Part shown: one piece after another, positions 46,701 to 55,637 of the stretch | Layout: each line of letters begins with the position of its first letter | How positions within the stretch are numbered: the stretch's first letter is position 1 | From: Ensifer adhaerens | Lineage (GTDB): Bacteria; Pseudomonadota; Alphaproteobacteria; Rhizobiales; Rhizobiaceae | Reading direction: 5' to 3' | Assembly: GCF_013283195.1 (NCBI RefSeq) | Contig: NZ_JABEKT010000001.1 | Location: 1,338,795 to 1,402,794, forward strand | DNA: 64,000 nt | The notes under the pieces: model-generated | Told to the model about the DNA's origin: nothing | The model's database searches: none | Seen by the model: only the letters and a program-made list of their open reading frames with translations | Position numbers and translations under genes: made by a program

Positions 46701-46736
46701 CTATCTTGCCAGCCTATCTTGCCCGCCCATCTTTGA
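46701..46736. repeat. Short 13-bp tandem repeat between ispH and thrB
   Basis: CTATCTTGCC at 46701-46710 and 46714-46723, with a third degenerate unit CCATCTTTGA from 46727; period 13. It may be replication slippage. Confidence 0.5.
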
Positions 46737-46748
46737 AAGTGAACAGCC

Positions 46749-47729
46749 GTGGCAGTGTACACCGATATCACGGAAGACGACCTGAGCGCCTTTCTGGAGG
46801 CCTATGACGTCGGTCAGCTGACGTCCTACAAGGGCATTGCCGAGGGCGTCGAAAACTCCAACTTCCTGCTGCACACGACGAAGGGCGCCTATATCCTGAC
46901 GCTCTACGAAAAGCGCGTGAATGCCGGTGATCTGCCATTCTTCCTCGGGCTGATGCATCACCTGGCCGATCGTGGGCTTTCCTGCCCGCTGCCCTTGCCG
47001 CGCGCCGATGGCGAGCTTCTGGGCGAATTGTCCGGTCGTCCGGCCGCCGTGATCTCGTTCCTTGAAGGCATGTGGCTGCGCAAGCCCGAGGCCAAGCATT
47101 GCCGCGAGGTCGGCAAGGCACTGGCCGAGATGCATCTGGCAGGCCAAGGCTTTGACCTGAAGCGCCCCAACGCGCTCTCGGTCGGTGGCTGGCGGCCGCT
47201 CTGGCTCAATTCCGAGGCGCGCGCCGATGAGGTGCAGGTTGGTCTGAAGGACGAGATTTCCGCCGAACTCGCGCATCTCGAAAACCACTGGCCGAAGAGC
47301 TTGCCGGACGGTGTCATCCACGCCGATCTGTTTCCCGACAATGTCTTCTTCCTCGGCGACCAGCTGTCCGGCCTGATCGACTTCTATTTCGCCTGCAACG
47401 ACCACCTCGCTTACGACGTTGCTGTCTGCCTTAACTCGTGGTGCTTCGAGAAGAACGGTTCCTACAATATCACCAAGGGCATGGCGCTGCTTTCGGGCTA
47501 CGAGAGCGTGCGCAAGCTGACGGCCGAGGAAGTTGAAGCCCTGCCGCTGCTCTGCCGCGGTTCGGCGCTGCGCTTCTTCCTGACGCGCCTGTACGACTGG
47601 CTGATGACGCCGGCCGGCGCACTGGTCGTCAAGAAGGATCCGCTCGAATACCTGACGAAGATCCGTTTTCACCGAGCGATCGTTTCCAGCGCCGAATATG
47701 GTCTGCGGATCGAAGAGGCCTCCGTATGA
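46749..47729 (+). CDS. thrB: Homoserine kinase (ThrB, APH-fold type)
   Basis: 326-aa kinase that phosphorylates homoserine on the way to threonine. It is of the aminoglycoside-phosphotransferase fold: [13 protein letters not shown] is the catalytic loop (Asp) and [19 protein letters not shown] the metal-binding Asp region, with [13 protein letters not shown] at the nucleotide-binding side. GTG start. The next step, threonine synthase (thrC), is in the same window at 55.6-57 kb but on the other strand. It overlaps rnhA by 4 bases (ATGA). Confidence 0.95.
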   Translation: MAVYTDITEDDLSAFLEAYDVGQLTSYKGIAEGVENSNFLLHTTKGAYILTLYEKRVNAGDLPFFLGLMHHLADRGLSCPLPLPRADGELLGELSGRPAAVISFLEGMWLRKPEAKHCREVGKALAEMHLAGQGFDLKRPNALSVGGWRPLWLNSEARADEVQVGLKDEISAELAHLENHWPKSLPDGVIHADLFPDNVFFLGDQLSGLIDFYFACNDHLAYDVAVCLNSWCFEKNGSYNITKGMALLSGYESVRKLTAEEVEALPLLCRGSALRFFLTRLYDWLMTPAGALVVKKDPLEYLTKIRFHRAIVSSAEYGLRIEEASV

Positions 47730-48193
47730 AACACGTGGATATCTTCACCGACGGTGCCTGCTCGGGCAATCCGGGGCCGGGCGGCTGGGGCGCGGTGCTG
47801 CGCTATGGCGATGTGGAAAAGGATCTGTGCGGCGGCGAGGCGGAAACCACCAACAACCGCATGGAGCTTCTGGCAGCTATCTCGGCGCTCGACGCGCTGA
47901 AGAGCGAGTGCGAGGTCGATCTGCACACCGACAGCAAATATGTGATGGATGGCATCTCCAAGTGGATCCACGGCTGGAAGAAGAACGGCTGGAAGACGGC
48001 AGACAAGAAGCCGGTGAAAAATGGCGAACTCTGGCAGGCGCTGGACGCCGCCAACCGTCGTCACAAGGTGACCTGGCACTGGGTCAAGGGCCATGCCGGC
48101 CATCCTGAAAACGAACGTGCCGACGAACTCGCCCGCAAGGGCATGGAGCCCTTCAAGAAAGGGCGTCGTTCGGATTCTCTTCTCGTAAAATAA
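47726..48193 (+). CDS. rnhA: Ribonuclease HI
   Basis: 155-aa endonuclease that cuts RNA in RNA-DNA hybrids. The catalytic acidic residues are in place: D in [16 protein letters not shown] in [11 protein letters not shown] in [11 protein letters not shown], and H/D in [15 protein letters not shown]. The start overlaps the thrB stop, so the two are translationally coupled, as in many alphaproteobacteria. Confidence 0.97.
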   Translation: MKHVDIFTDGACSGNPGPGGWGAVLRYGDVEKDLCGGEAETTNNRMELLAAISALDALKSECEVDLHTDSKYVMDGISKWIHGWKKNGWKTADKKPVKNGELWQALDAANRRHKVTWHWVKGHAGHPENERADELARKGMEPFKKGRRSDSLLVK

Positions 48194-48222
48194 AAAAAAC
48201 GGGCCGTCAGGGCCCGTTTCCA
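48190..48222. terminator. Bidirectional terminator rnhA / peroxiredoxin
   Basis: Stem AAACGGGCC (48197-48205) / GGCCCGTTT (48211-48219), loop GTCAG, with an A-run to the left that yields a T-run on the minus strand. Confidence 0.8.
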
Positions 48223-48239
48223 TTTGCTAGTATCTGCTC

Positions 48240-48725
48240 TCAGAGCTGTTCCAGGATCGCCGCGGCCCCCGATACGGTCGCCTGGCCCGGGCTCTCTTCG
48301 AGGTTGAGCTTTGTGACCACGCCATCTTCGACCAGCATGGAGTAACGCTTCGAGCGGATGCCGAGCGTGCCGGCCGAGAGGTCGATGTCCATGCCCAGCG
48401 CCTTGGTGAAGGCAGCATTCCAGTCCGAGAGGAAGTGGATCTTGCCCATGCCGCCCGACGTCGTCGCCCAGGCGCCCATGACATGCAGATCGTTGACGGC
48501 GACCACGGCGATATCGTCGATACCGCGTGCGAGGATCGCGTCGCGGTTTTCCAGATAGCCGGGGAGATGGTTGAGTGAGCAGGTGGGCGTGAACGCGCCC
48601 GGAACGGCAAAGAGCACGACGCGCTTGCCCTTGAAGAGCTGTTCGGTCGTCACTTCCACCGGACCATCGGCGGTCTTTTCCTTGAAGGTTGCGGTGGGCA
48701 GCTTGTCTCCGACGGCAATGGTCAC
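48240..48725 (-). CDS. Peroxiredoxin, Prx5 (1-Cys) type
   Basis: 161-aa thiol peroxidase. The peroxidatic Cys is C49 in VPGAFTPTCS; no second Cys exists in the protein, so it must be recycled by an external thiol such as glutathione. The Prx5 pattern also shows in FLSDWNAAFTKALGM and RSKRYSMLVEDG. The GTG start at 48725 is fixed by AGGAG six bases upstream. Confidence 0.93.
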   Translation of the reverse strand: MTIAVGDKLPTATFKEKTADGPVEVTTEQLFKGKRVVLFAVPGAFTPTCSLNHLPGYLENRDAILARGIDDIAVVAVNDLHVMGAWATTSGGMGKIHFLSDWNAAFTKALGMDIDLSAGTLGIRSKRYSMLVEDGVVTKLNLEESPGQATVSGAAAILEQL

Positions 48726-48867
48726 GGCATTCTCCTTGCGTTGCGCGCATGGCCAGACCTTCATTGCGGAAAGGCGTTGTCGCGGCTTCGAGTTGTCTTG
48801 CGTCCGGCTATCTCCGGCGGTCGTCGTTCGACGCAACCACCTGAAACGCCTGGACTATAGAGCTGCA

Positions 48868-49689
48868 TCAATCAAAGGCAAGGGTCGTTTCCATGCTGCG
48901 CTCGCCGGCGCGAACCGTGAGAATGACCGGCTTTCCCTTGAGTGTCTTGTCCTTGGTCGAGAGCCGCACGGGGATCTCGGCGCGAAGCTCGGCGCCACTC
49001 GTCTGGGTGACGACGGGCTTGCCGAAGGCGACGCCGGAAGGGCCAGCCAGAAACAGCTCGCGATGATCGCTGCCCCTATCCGGTGGCAGTTGCAACGTCA
49101 GCTCCACCGCTGCCTTCTGCTCGTCATAGACGGCTGTTGTCACCTTGAAATCCTCGGACGGGGCCTCGGGCAGGGCAGCGACCGCGCCATCGATGCGGGC
49201 GGCATCGAGCGGATTGTCGAAGTCGCCCTGCTTGAGTGTCAGCTCCAGTTTGCCTTGCACCGGAATGCAGATGTCCTCGCAGATCCCAAGAAACACCGAG
49301 GCGCGGATGTTCACGTCCCCGTCACCGTGCACGCGCTTCAGCGTCAGCGGAAAGGCAACGGATTTGTCATAGCCGACATAGTGCACGACACCATCGTCGA
49401 ATGTCTTGGGAACGGGAAAGCCGATCTTGTCCAGGACGACGCCCTCGGTTGGATCAAGGGTGATCTGCGGAGGAATACCGCTGGCGCCGGGCTCGCGCCA
49501 ATAGGTCTTCCAGCCGGGGTTCAGCTTGACCTCGAGCGTTGCCGGGATCGTGCCATCCTGTTGCGGCGGAGCGGCGACGAGACGGACCATGCCGCCTGTC
49601 GATGTCATCCATTCGCTTGTCGCAGCCTGGGCGCCGACGGGCAGAAAAAATGCAACAAGAAGGCTTGCCCTGCCGATGCGCTGGACCAT
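48868..49689 (-). CDS. Periplasmic DsbD N-terminal-domain-like protein
   Basis: 273-aa exported protein. Signal peptide 1-22 (MVQRIGRASLLVAFF...), then a domain resembling the N-terminal domain of DsbD (about 30-160: NPGWKTYWREPGASGIPP and FLGICEDICIPV with the redox pair C-x3-C). The membrane and thioredoxin domains of DsbD are absent, so it may be a stand-alone thiol-disulfide partner. Starts at 49716 or 49722 are possible; 49689 gives the cleanest signal peptide. Confidence 0.78.
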   Translation of the reverse strand: MVQRIGRASLLVAFFLPVGAQAATSEWMTSTGGMVRLVAAPPQQDGTIPATLEVKLNPGWKTYWREPGASGIPPQITLDPTEGVVLDKIGFPVPKTFDDGVVHYVGYDKSVAFPLTLKRVHGDGDVNIRASVFLGICEDICIPVQGKLELTLKQGDFDNPLDAARIDGAVAALPEAPSEDFKVTTAVYDEQKAAVELTLQLPPDRGSDHRELFLAGPSGVAFGKPVVTQTSGAELRAEIPVRLSTKDKTLKGKPVILTVRAGERSMETTLAFD

Positions 49690-49885
49690 GTTCTCATATG
49701 TGGGGCGTTTGATCATGGCCAAAGCAATATCGCTTTTACCGGCAGCGCTCCAGACGCCCCTTTGGGCGCGGAGATCATAAATGTTTGATCAGGCAGGGCA
49801 CGGTAAACGCGCTACGTGCATTATTTGGCGGTCGCGACGTTGAAGCGCTTTTCATTTCGCGGCGAATTGGTAGGCTATCTGCATT

Positions 49886-50491
49886 ATGGCAATAACCATG
49901 GCACAGAAGAAACGGGAACGCGGTTTCCTTGACGGTCAGTTCCTGATCGCCATGCCTGGGATGTTTGACACGAATTTTGCCCGCACCGTCATTTTCATCT
50001 GCGCCCATTCGGACGACGGCGCCATGGGCTTCATCCTCAATCGGCCGCAGCAACTGACCTTCCCGGATGTGCTGATGCACCTCGACATCCTTGACGAGGA
50101 TGAGGCTATCCGCCTGCCGGCGATGACGCGTGACTTCCAGATCCAGGCCGGTGGGCCGGTCGAGACCGGACGTGGTTTCGTCCTGCACTCCGACGACTAT
50201 TTGAGTGATTCAAGCATCCCTGTCAGCGACGATATCTGCCTGACCGCCACACTCGACATCGTCCGCGCAATCTCGCGCGGAGAGGGGCCGCATCGCGCCA
50301 CGATGATGCTGGGCTATGCGGGCTGGGGGCCGGGCCAGCTCGAAGCGGAAATCACCCAGAACGGTTGGCTGACTTGCCCCGCGCGCGACGAGTTGATCTT
50401 CGACAAGGCGCTTGGCGATAAATACGATCGCGCTCTCGCTTTGATGGGCGTCAGCCCGGCGATGCTGTCGATCGAAGCCGGCCACGCCTGA
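49886..50491 (+). CDS. YqgE/AlgH family protein (UPF0301)
   Basis: 201-aa protein with the whole UPF0301 fold: [49 protein letters not shown], and [14 protein letters not shown]. Some members affect alginate or stress responses; the molecular role is unknown. Divergent from the DsbD-N-like gene, an arrangement that suggests nothing specific. Confidence 0.93.
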   Translation: MAITMAQKKRERGFLDGQFLIAMPGMFDTNFARTVIFICAHSDDGAMGFILNRPQQLTFPDVLMHLDILDEDEAIRLPAMTRDFQIQAGGPVETGRGFVLHSDDYLSDSSIPVSDDICLTATLDIVRAISRGEGPHRATMMLGYAGWGPGQLEAEITQNGWLTCPARDELIFDKALGDKYDRALALMGVSPAMLSIEAGHA

Positions 50492-50560
50492 AGCCAGGCG
50501 CTGAGATACCGACAATCAATGTAGGTGTTGCACGTCGACCAGATTGGCCCGTGTGGCCAT

Positions 50561-50585
50561 CGGGCTGCGTCATATCCGCAGCCCG
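50561..50585. terminator. Hairpin between convergent yqgE-like and GGDEF/EAL genes
   Basis: 9-bp perfect stem CGGGCTGCG / CGCAGCCCG with loop TCATATC. No T-run follows, so termination is uncertain. Confidence 0.45.
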
Positions 50586-50608
50586 CGGTTGGTCCGCCCT
50601 TTGCGGGC

Positions 50609-53518
50609 CTAAGCCCGCTTCATCAGAGGAAACCGCTCTTTCAACAATCGCTGGATGGACTCCGAGCCGATCGGCGGGCCAAACAGGAAGCTCTGGCCAT
50701 AGTCGCAACCCATCTGCGCGAGCTGGATCGCGTCTTCCTCGGACTCGATGCCTTCGGCCACCACCTGCATTTCAAGTTCGCGCGCCATTGTGATCACCGA
50801 GCGCAACAGAATGCCGCGTTTGTCGCTCGGGTCTCGCACCAGCGCCTTGTCTATCTTGATCGTGTCGAAGGGGAACCGGGTGAGATAGGACAGCGACGAG
50901 TGGCCCGTGCCGAAGTCGTCGAGCGCCAGCTTCAGCCCGGCCTCCTTCAACTTCTCGAGCACCAGCCGCGCCTGTTCCGGGTTCTCCATCACGAGAGATT
51001 CCGTCAGTTCCATCTTCACCTTGGTCGGGTCGCAACGGTTCTTGTTGAGAACGGCTCGAATGTCGTCATAGAGCTCGTTGTTGAGCAGCTGCGCGCTGGA
51101 AAGGTTGATCGACACGAAGATCGGCAGGTCGCCGGTTTGGATCTGCCATTCCGTGAGGTCGCTGGTTGCTTTGTCGAAGGCGAACATTCCGAGCTGGTTG
51201 ATCAGGTCGGAATTCTCGGCGATCGGGATGAACTCGGTCGGCGAGACGTTGCCGCGCTTGGGGTGGTCCCAGCGCATCAGCGCCTCGAAGCCGGCGATCT
51301 CGGCGTCGCTGAGCCGCACGATCGGCTGATAGACCAGCGACAGTTCCTTACGTTCGATCGCGCGCTTGAGATCAGCCTCAAGCTGCATGCGATCCGAGCC
51401 GGAAGTCCTGAAGGCCGGGCGGAAGGGCTCGACACGGTTGCCGCCTTCCTTCTTGGCGCGGAACATCGCCAGCTCCGCATCGTCGATCAGGCCGGCAGCG
51501 CTCTGTTCCTGGTCGAGCCACGAGACGAGGCCGATCGAGGCGGTGAGATTGATTTCCCGGTTGCCGTAGTTGAGCGGCACCATGATCGCCTTGCTGACTG
51601 CGTCGGCGAAATCGGCGACCTTCGCCGGATCCCGTTCCGACATCAGGATCAGCCCGAACTGGTCGCCGCCGAGGCGCGCGAGCGTATCCTGCGGACGCAG
51701 CAACCGGCGCAACCGGCGCGTCAGTGCGATCAGGATGTTGTCGCCGGCGGCAATGCCGAGCAGGTCGTTGACCTGCTTGTAGCGGTCGATGTCGATGGCA
51801 AGCACGGTCGGACGTGCCGTCGTCGTGCTGTCGGCCATCAAGAGGATCGATTGCAGGCGGTCGAGGAAGACCTGCCGATTGGGAAGGCCGGTCAGATTGT
51901 CATGCAATGCGTTGTGCAGCAGGCGTTCGACCGAATTGCGCTGCTCTGTGATGTCGATGATCGTGCCGACGCAGCGGATGATTTCGCCATTGGCGCCCAG
52001 CACCGGGCGAGCGCGGATCGACAGCCAGTGATAATGGCCGTCCTCGGCACGCACGCGGAATTCGTGGTTGAGCTTGCCGCGGCGATGTTCAAGCAGGACA
52101 TCGAGGGTGGCGCGGAAGCGATCGCGATCGTCAGGGTGCAGCCGCGGCAGCCAGTTGCGAAGCGGCCCGTGCATCGAACCCATCGACAGGCCGAGCTGCA
52201 GCGAGATGTCGGGAATGGTGACCACCCGGTCGCGTGCCACGTCCCAGTCCCAGACCGTGTCGCCGGAGCCTGTAAGCGCCAGCGACTGGCGCTCGAGATC
52301 GGAAAACAGGCCCTGTTGATAGGCGCCGCCGGCAAAGGCGTGCTGCATGACGGTAAAGCCGATCAGGAGCACGATGAGAACCAGGCCGCCGCCAAGCGCC
52401 GGCTGAACGATGTCGTTGGCCAGCTGGCCGGTGACAGTCAGCCACGCGCCGAACAGCCAGACAAGAATGAGCAGCCAGGCGGGTACCAGCAGGATGGCGC
52501 GGTCGTAGCGGTTGAAGCCGAGATAGGCGATCAGCACGATGCCGACGGTTGCCGTCAATGCAAAGGAGAGGCGGGCGATGCCCGATGCAATGGCCGGATC
52601 ATAGACGGCAACGCCGAAGAGCAGGCCGAGGCCGAGGATCCACGCGAGCGTCGCGTAACCCAGATGCTGGTGCCAGCGATTGAGGTTGAGATAGGTAAAC
52701 AGGAAGATCACGAGGCCCGCCGCCAGGAAGACTTCGGTGCCCGCGCGCCATATTCGCTCGTCGCCGGCCGTCACGCTGATGAGCTTGGAGAGGAACCCGA
52801 AATCGACGCAGATATAGGCAAGCACTGCCCAGGCAAGTGCTGCCGTTGCCGGCAGCATTGACGTTCCCTTAACCACAAACAGGATTGTCAGGAACACGGC
52901 GAGGAGGCCGGCGATGCCAAGCACGATGCCGCGATAAAGCGTAAACGCGTTGACTGTGTCCTTGTAGGCGTCCGGCTGCCAGAGATAGATCTGCGGCAGT
53001 TCCGGCGTCGCCAGTTCCGCGACGAAGGTGATGACGGCGCCCGGGTTGAGGGTGATCTGGAACACGTCCGAATCGTCGCTCGGCAGCCGTTCGAGTGCGA
53101 AGCCCTCGCTCGGCGTGATCGACAGGATGCGCTGCGACCCCAGGTCGGGCCAGAAGAGTTTGGAATTCACCAGCCGGAAATGCGGCGCGACGATCACCCG
53201 GTCGAGCTGCTCGCCGGAAACATTGGCGAGCGCGAACACGGCCCAGTCGCCCTGGTGGTTCTCGGTGCTGGAGCGCACCTCGATGCGACGGACAATGCCG
53301 TCGGCACCCGGCGCCGTCGAAACCTGGAAGGCTTCGCTGCGACCGCTATAGATCTCGGTCGTCGCGGTCAGGTCGAGTGCGGTGTCTTCGCGCGAAATCT
53401 TGACGGGCTCAAGTGCATGGGCAACGCCACCAAAGGCGCCGAAAAGTGTCGTGAGAGCGATCAGAAACGCTGCCAGCTTCGAGGCTGACCATGCGAAGGG
53501 CGAGCGGGTTAGAGGCAT
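50609..53518 (-). CDS. Membrane c-di-GMP protein: 7TMR-DISM-PAS-GGDEF(degenerate)-EAL
   Basis: 969-aa protein. Signal peptide, then a periplasmic 7TMR-DISM-like extracellular domain (about 40-185), seven membrane helices (about 195-400), a PAS domain (about 420-540), GGDEF domain and EAL domain. The synthase motif reads GGDQF (617-621) instead of GGDEF, while EAL is intact (745-747, FEALMRWDHP) with DDFGTGHSSL and EGIE. It is therefore more likely a phosphodiesterase with a regulatory GGDEF domain. The start ATG at 53518 overlaps the stop of the upstream GNAT gene (TGATG), implying coupled translation. Confidence 0.92.
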   Translation of the reverse strand: MPLTRSPFAWSASKLAAFLIALTTLFGAFGGVAHALEPVKISREDTALDLTATTEIYSGRSEAFQVSTAPGADGIVRRIEVRSSTENHQGDWAVFALANVSGEQLDRVIVAPHFRLVNSKLFWPDLGSQRILSITPSEGFALERLPSDDSDVFQITLNPGAVITFVAELATPELPQIYLWQPDAYKDTVNAFTLYRGIVLGIAGLLAVFLTILFVVKGTSMLPATAALAWAVLAYICVDFGFLSKLISVTAGDERIWRAGTEVFLAAGLVIFLFTYLNLNRWHQHLGYATLAWILGLGLLFGVAVYDPAIASGIARLSFALTATVGIVLIAYLGFNRYDRAILLVPAWLLILVWLFGAWLTVTGQLANDIVQPALGGGLVLIVLLIGFTVMQHAFAGGAYQQGLFSDLERQSLALTGSGDTVWDWDVARDRVVTIPDISLQLGLSMGSMHGPLRNWLPRLHPDDRDRFRATLDVLLEHRRGKLNHEFRVRAEDGHYHWLSIRARPVLGANGEIIRCVGTIIDITEQRNSVERLLHNALHDNLTGLPNRQVFLDRLQSILLMADSTTTARPTVLAIDIDRYKQVNDLLGIAAGDNILIALTRRLRRLLRPQDTLARLGGDQFGLILMSERDPAKVADFADAVSKAIMVPLNYGNREINLTASIGLVSWLDQEQSAAGLIDDAELAMFRAKKEGGNRVEPFRPAFRTSGSDRMQLEADLKRAIERKELSLVYQPIVRLSDAEIAGFEALMRWDHPKRGNVSPTEFIPIAENSDLINQLGMFAFDKATSDLTEWQIQTGDLPIFVSINLSSAQLLNNELYDDIRAVLNKNRCDPTKVKMELTESLVMENPEQARLVLEKLKEAGLKLALDDFGTGHSSLSYLTRFPFDTIKIDKALVRDPSDKRGILLRSVITMARELEMQVVAEGIESEEDAIQLAQMGCDYGQSFLFGPPIGSESIQRLLKERFPLMKRA

Positions 53519-54129
53519 CAAAGGGGCAATTTCCTGTTCGGTACGGCATCATCGGACAGGAGGGAGAAAAGCACATGGTCACGCCATTGCCCGTTTATCC
53601 TCAAGTACTGTCTTAAGTAGCCTTCACGCTCAAAACCGGCCTTTTCAAGGAGCCGGATGCTTCTTGAGTTCTCCGGAATACAGGCTGCTTCAATACGGTG
53701 CAACTCAAGGCTCGAAAAGATGTAGGGAATTGCAAGCTTGAGGGCGGCAAACATGTGACCGTGGCCGGCGTGGCGCTCGCCCATCCAGTAGCCGATCATG
53801 CAGTTTTGCCCGGCGCCGCGGCGGATGTGGCCGATGGTGAGCCCGCCGAGCAGGGCTTCGGCAGGCTTGTGGAAAAGAAAGAGCGGCACGGCCTGACCGG
53901 AGGCGAATTCCTGCTCGTTGCGGATGACGCGGCTGCGAAAGGCGCTTTCCGTCATCTCATCGGCGCGCCAGCTCGGTTCCCACGGCTCGAGAAAGCTGCG
54001 GCTCTCGCTTCTCAGCTGGTACCATTGGCGATAGTCGGCGTAACGGGGGAGGCGGAGCAGGTAATCCTGATTGGCGATCTCGACCGTCTCGGGCTGCCGC
54101 GACAGGAACCGAAAAACCGATCGTGTCAT
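53518..54129 (-). CDS. GNAT family acetyltransferase (RimJ/RimL-like)
   Basis: 203-aa acetyltransferase of the RimJ/RimL type that usually modifies protein N-termini. Motifs: RRGAGQNCMIGYWMGERHAG (acetyl-CoA site), HRIEAACIPENSRSIRLLEK, and AGFEREGYLRQYLRINGQWRD. The start at 54129 has GGAGG seven bases upstream; the longer frame upstream is not similar to the family. Its stop codon overlaps the start of the c-di-GMP protein. Confidence 0.9.
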   Translation of the reverse strand: MTRSVFRFLSRQPETVEIANQDYLLRLPRYADYRQWYQLRSESRSFLEPWEPSWRADEMTESAFRSRVIRNEQEFASGQAVPLFLFHKPAEALLGGLTIGHIRRGAGQNCMIGYWMGERHAGHGHMFAALKLAIPYIFSSLELHRIEAACIPENSRSIRLLEKAGFEREGYLRQYLRINGQWRDHVLFSLLSDDAVPNRKLPL

Positions 54130-54319
54130 ATGTGCCTCCGAGGCCTTCCAGTTGAACGCGCGGAGTTTCTTGACCGCCCGGCGCACAGTGCCCCTCGCGC
54201 TGTCGCAAATCCAAGCGTTGCACAACTTTGCGCACAAATCGAATCCGATTTTACGAAAAGTCGCAAACACTTCGCCGACCGGGCGCTATCGTTCGCCCGG
54301 TCGAAACCCGGTGGCCGGT

Positions 54320-55621
54320 TCAGCTTGCGACGGCGTGTGCGACCGCGGGCTTTCCTGTCAGTGACGACAGGATATCGTTGATCGGCGCCAGCTGTTCGAG
54401 CGGCCCGATCGCCGACAGCGTCGGGGTGGTGTCGAAGAACAATCGACCTGCCAAGTCGGTCAGGCGTTCGATGGTGATGCCGGAGAGGCGTTCCATCAGC
54501 TCGTCGTTCGGGATCGGACGGCCGTAGAGCATCATCTGGCGGGCGATCTGGCCTGCGCGTGCGGCCGGGCTTTCCTGGCCCATCAGCAGCTGGGCGCGGA
54601 TCTGGGCGCGGGCGCGCTCGATTTCCTGCTGCTCGATGTTCATCGACGACTTGCGCAGCTCGTCGACGATGACAGGCATCAGTTCCGGCAGGTTTTCTCC
54701 GCCGGTCGCCGCATGCACACCGAAGATGCCGGTATCGGAGAAGCCCCAGTGGAAGGCATAGACCGAATAGCAGAGGCCGCGGTGCTCGCGCACTTCCTGG
54801 AACAGGCGCGAAGACATGCCGCCGCCCAGAATGTTGGCGAGAATCTGCGAACAGTAGAAGTCACGGGCGTGATAGGCCTTGCCTTCGAAGCCGAGCAGGA
54901 TCTGCGCGTCCATCAGGTCGCGGGTTTCGCGGCTTTCGCCGCCGGTATAGATCGCCGTCTCGAGAACCGGCGTTGCCAGCGGTGTGCGCGGCAGGGTCGA
55001 AAAGCGTTCCTCGACCTGGCGCACAAAAGCCTCGTGCTCGACGGCCCCGGCGGCAACGACGAACATCCGGTCGGTGGTGTAGTTGCGGCCGAGATACTGG
55101 CGGATCTGGTCTGCCGAGAACGACATCACCGTGTCGGGCGTGCCGAGGATCGGGCGTCCGACCGTCTGGTTGCGATAGGCGGTTTCGGCGAAACGGTCGA
55201 AGACGACGTCATCGGGCGTGTCGTCGGCAGCACCGATCTCCTGCAGGATCACCTGCTTTTCGCGGCGCAGTTCTTCCTCGTCGAAGCTCGATTCGGTGAG
55301 GATGTCGGCAAGAATATCGACCGCCAGCGGCACATGGTCCTTGAGAACACGCGCATAATAGGAGGTCGTTTCGGTCGAGGTCGCGGCGTTGACTTCGCCG
55401 CCGACATTCTCGATTTCCTCGGCGATCTGGCGCGCGGTGCGCCGGCCGGTGCCTTTGAAAGCCATGTGCTCAAGCAGATGGGCGATGCCATGTTCGCCCA
55501 CGGTTTCGTTGCGTGAACCCGATTTGATCCACACGCCGAGCGCCACGCTTTCGAGATGCGGCATATGCTCGGTTACCACCGTCAACCCGGAAGGGAGCCG
55601 GGTGCACTCAACTTTCATCAT
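54320..55621 (-). CDS. M16 family metallopeptidase (mitochondrial processing peptidase-like)
   Basis: 433-aa zinc peptidase with the inverted motif HxxEH: H48, E51, H52 in IAHLLEHMAFKG. ENVGGEVNAATSTETTSYYA holds the distal Glu. It is of the same family as the mitochondrial processing peptidase beta subunit and the Rickettsia putative peptidase. Single-polypeptide length. The neighbour thrC ends 16 bases upstream, and thrC followed by an M16 peptidase is a conserved rhizobial pair. Function as a cytoplasmic or periplasmic processing protease is not settled. Confidence 0.93.
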   Translation of the reverse strand: MMKVECTRLPSGLTVVTEHMPHLESVALGVWIKSGSRNETVGEHGIAHLLEHMAFKGTGRRTARQIAEEIENVGGEVNAATSTETTSYYARVLKDHVPLAVDILADILTESSFDEEELRREKQVILQEIGAADDTPDDVVFDRFAETAYRNQTVGRPILGTPDTVMSFSADQIRQYLGRNYTTDRMFVVAAGAVEHEAFVRQVEERFSTLPRTPLATPVLETAIYTGGESRETRDLMDAQILLGFEGKAYHARDFYCSQILANILGGGMSSRLFQEVREHRGLCYSVYAFHWGFSDTGIFGVHAATGGENLPELMPVIVDELRKSSMNIEQQEIERARAQIRAQLLMGQESPAARAGQIARQMMLYGRPIPNDELMERLSGITIERLTDLAGRLFFDTTPTLSAIGPLEQLAPINDILSSLTGKPAVAHAVAS

Positions 55622-55637
55622 ACGTTTCTTCTCGTTC

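Noticed and set aside
50525-52861. 778-codon frame antisense to the GGDEF/EAL gene
   Set aside because: Composition typical of shadows in high-GC DNA, with no start signal and no domain.
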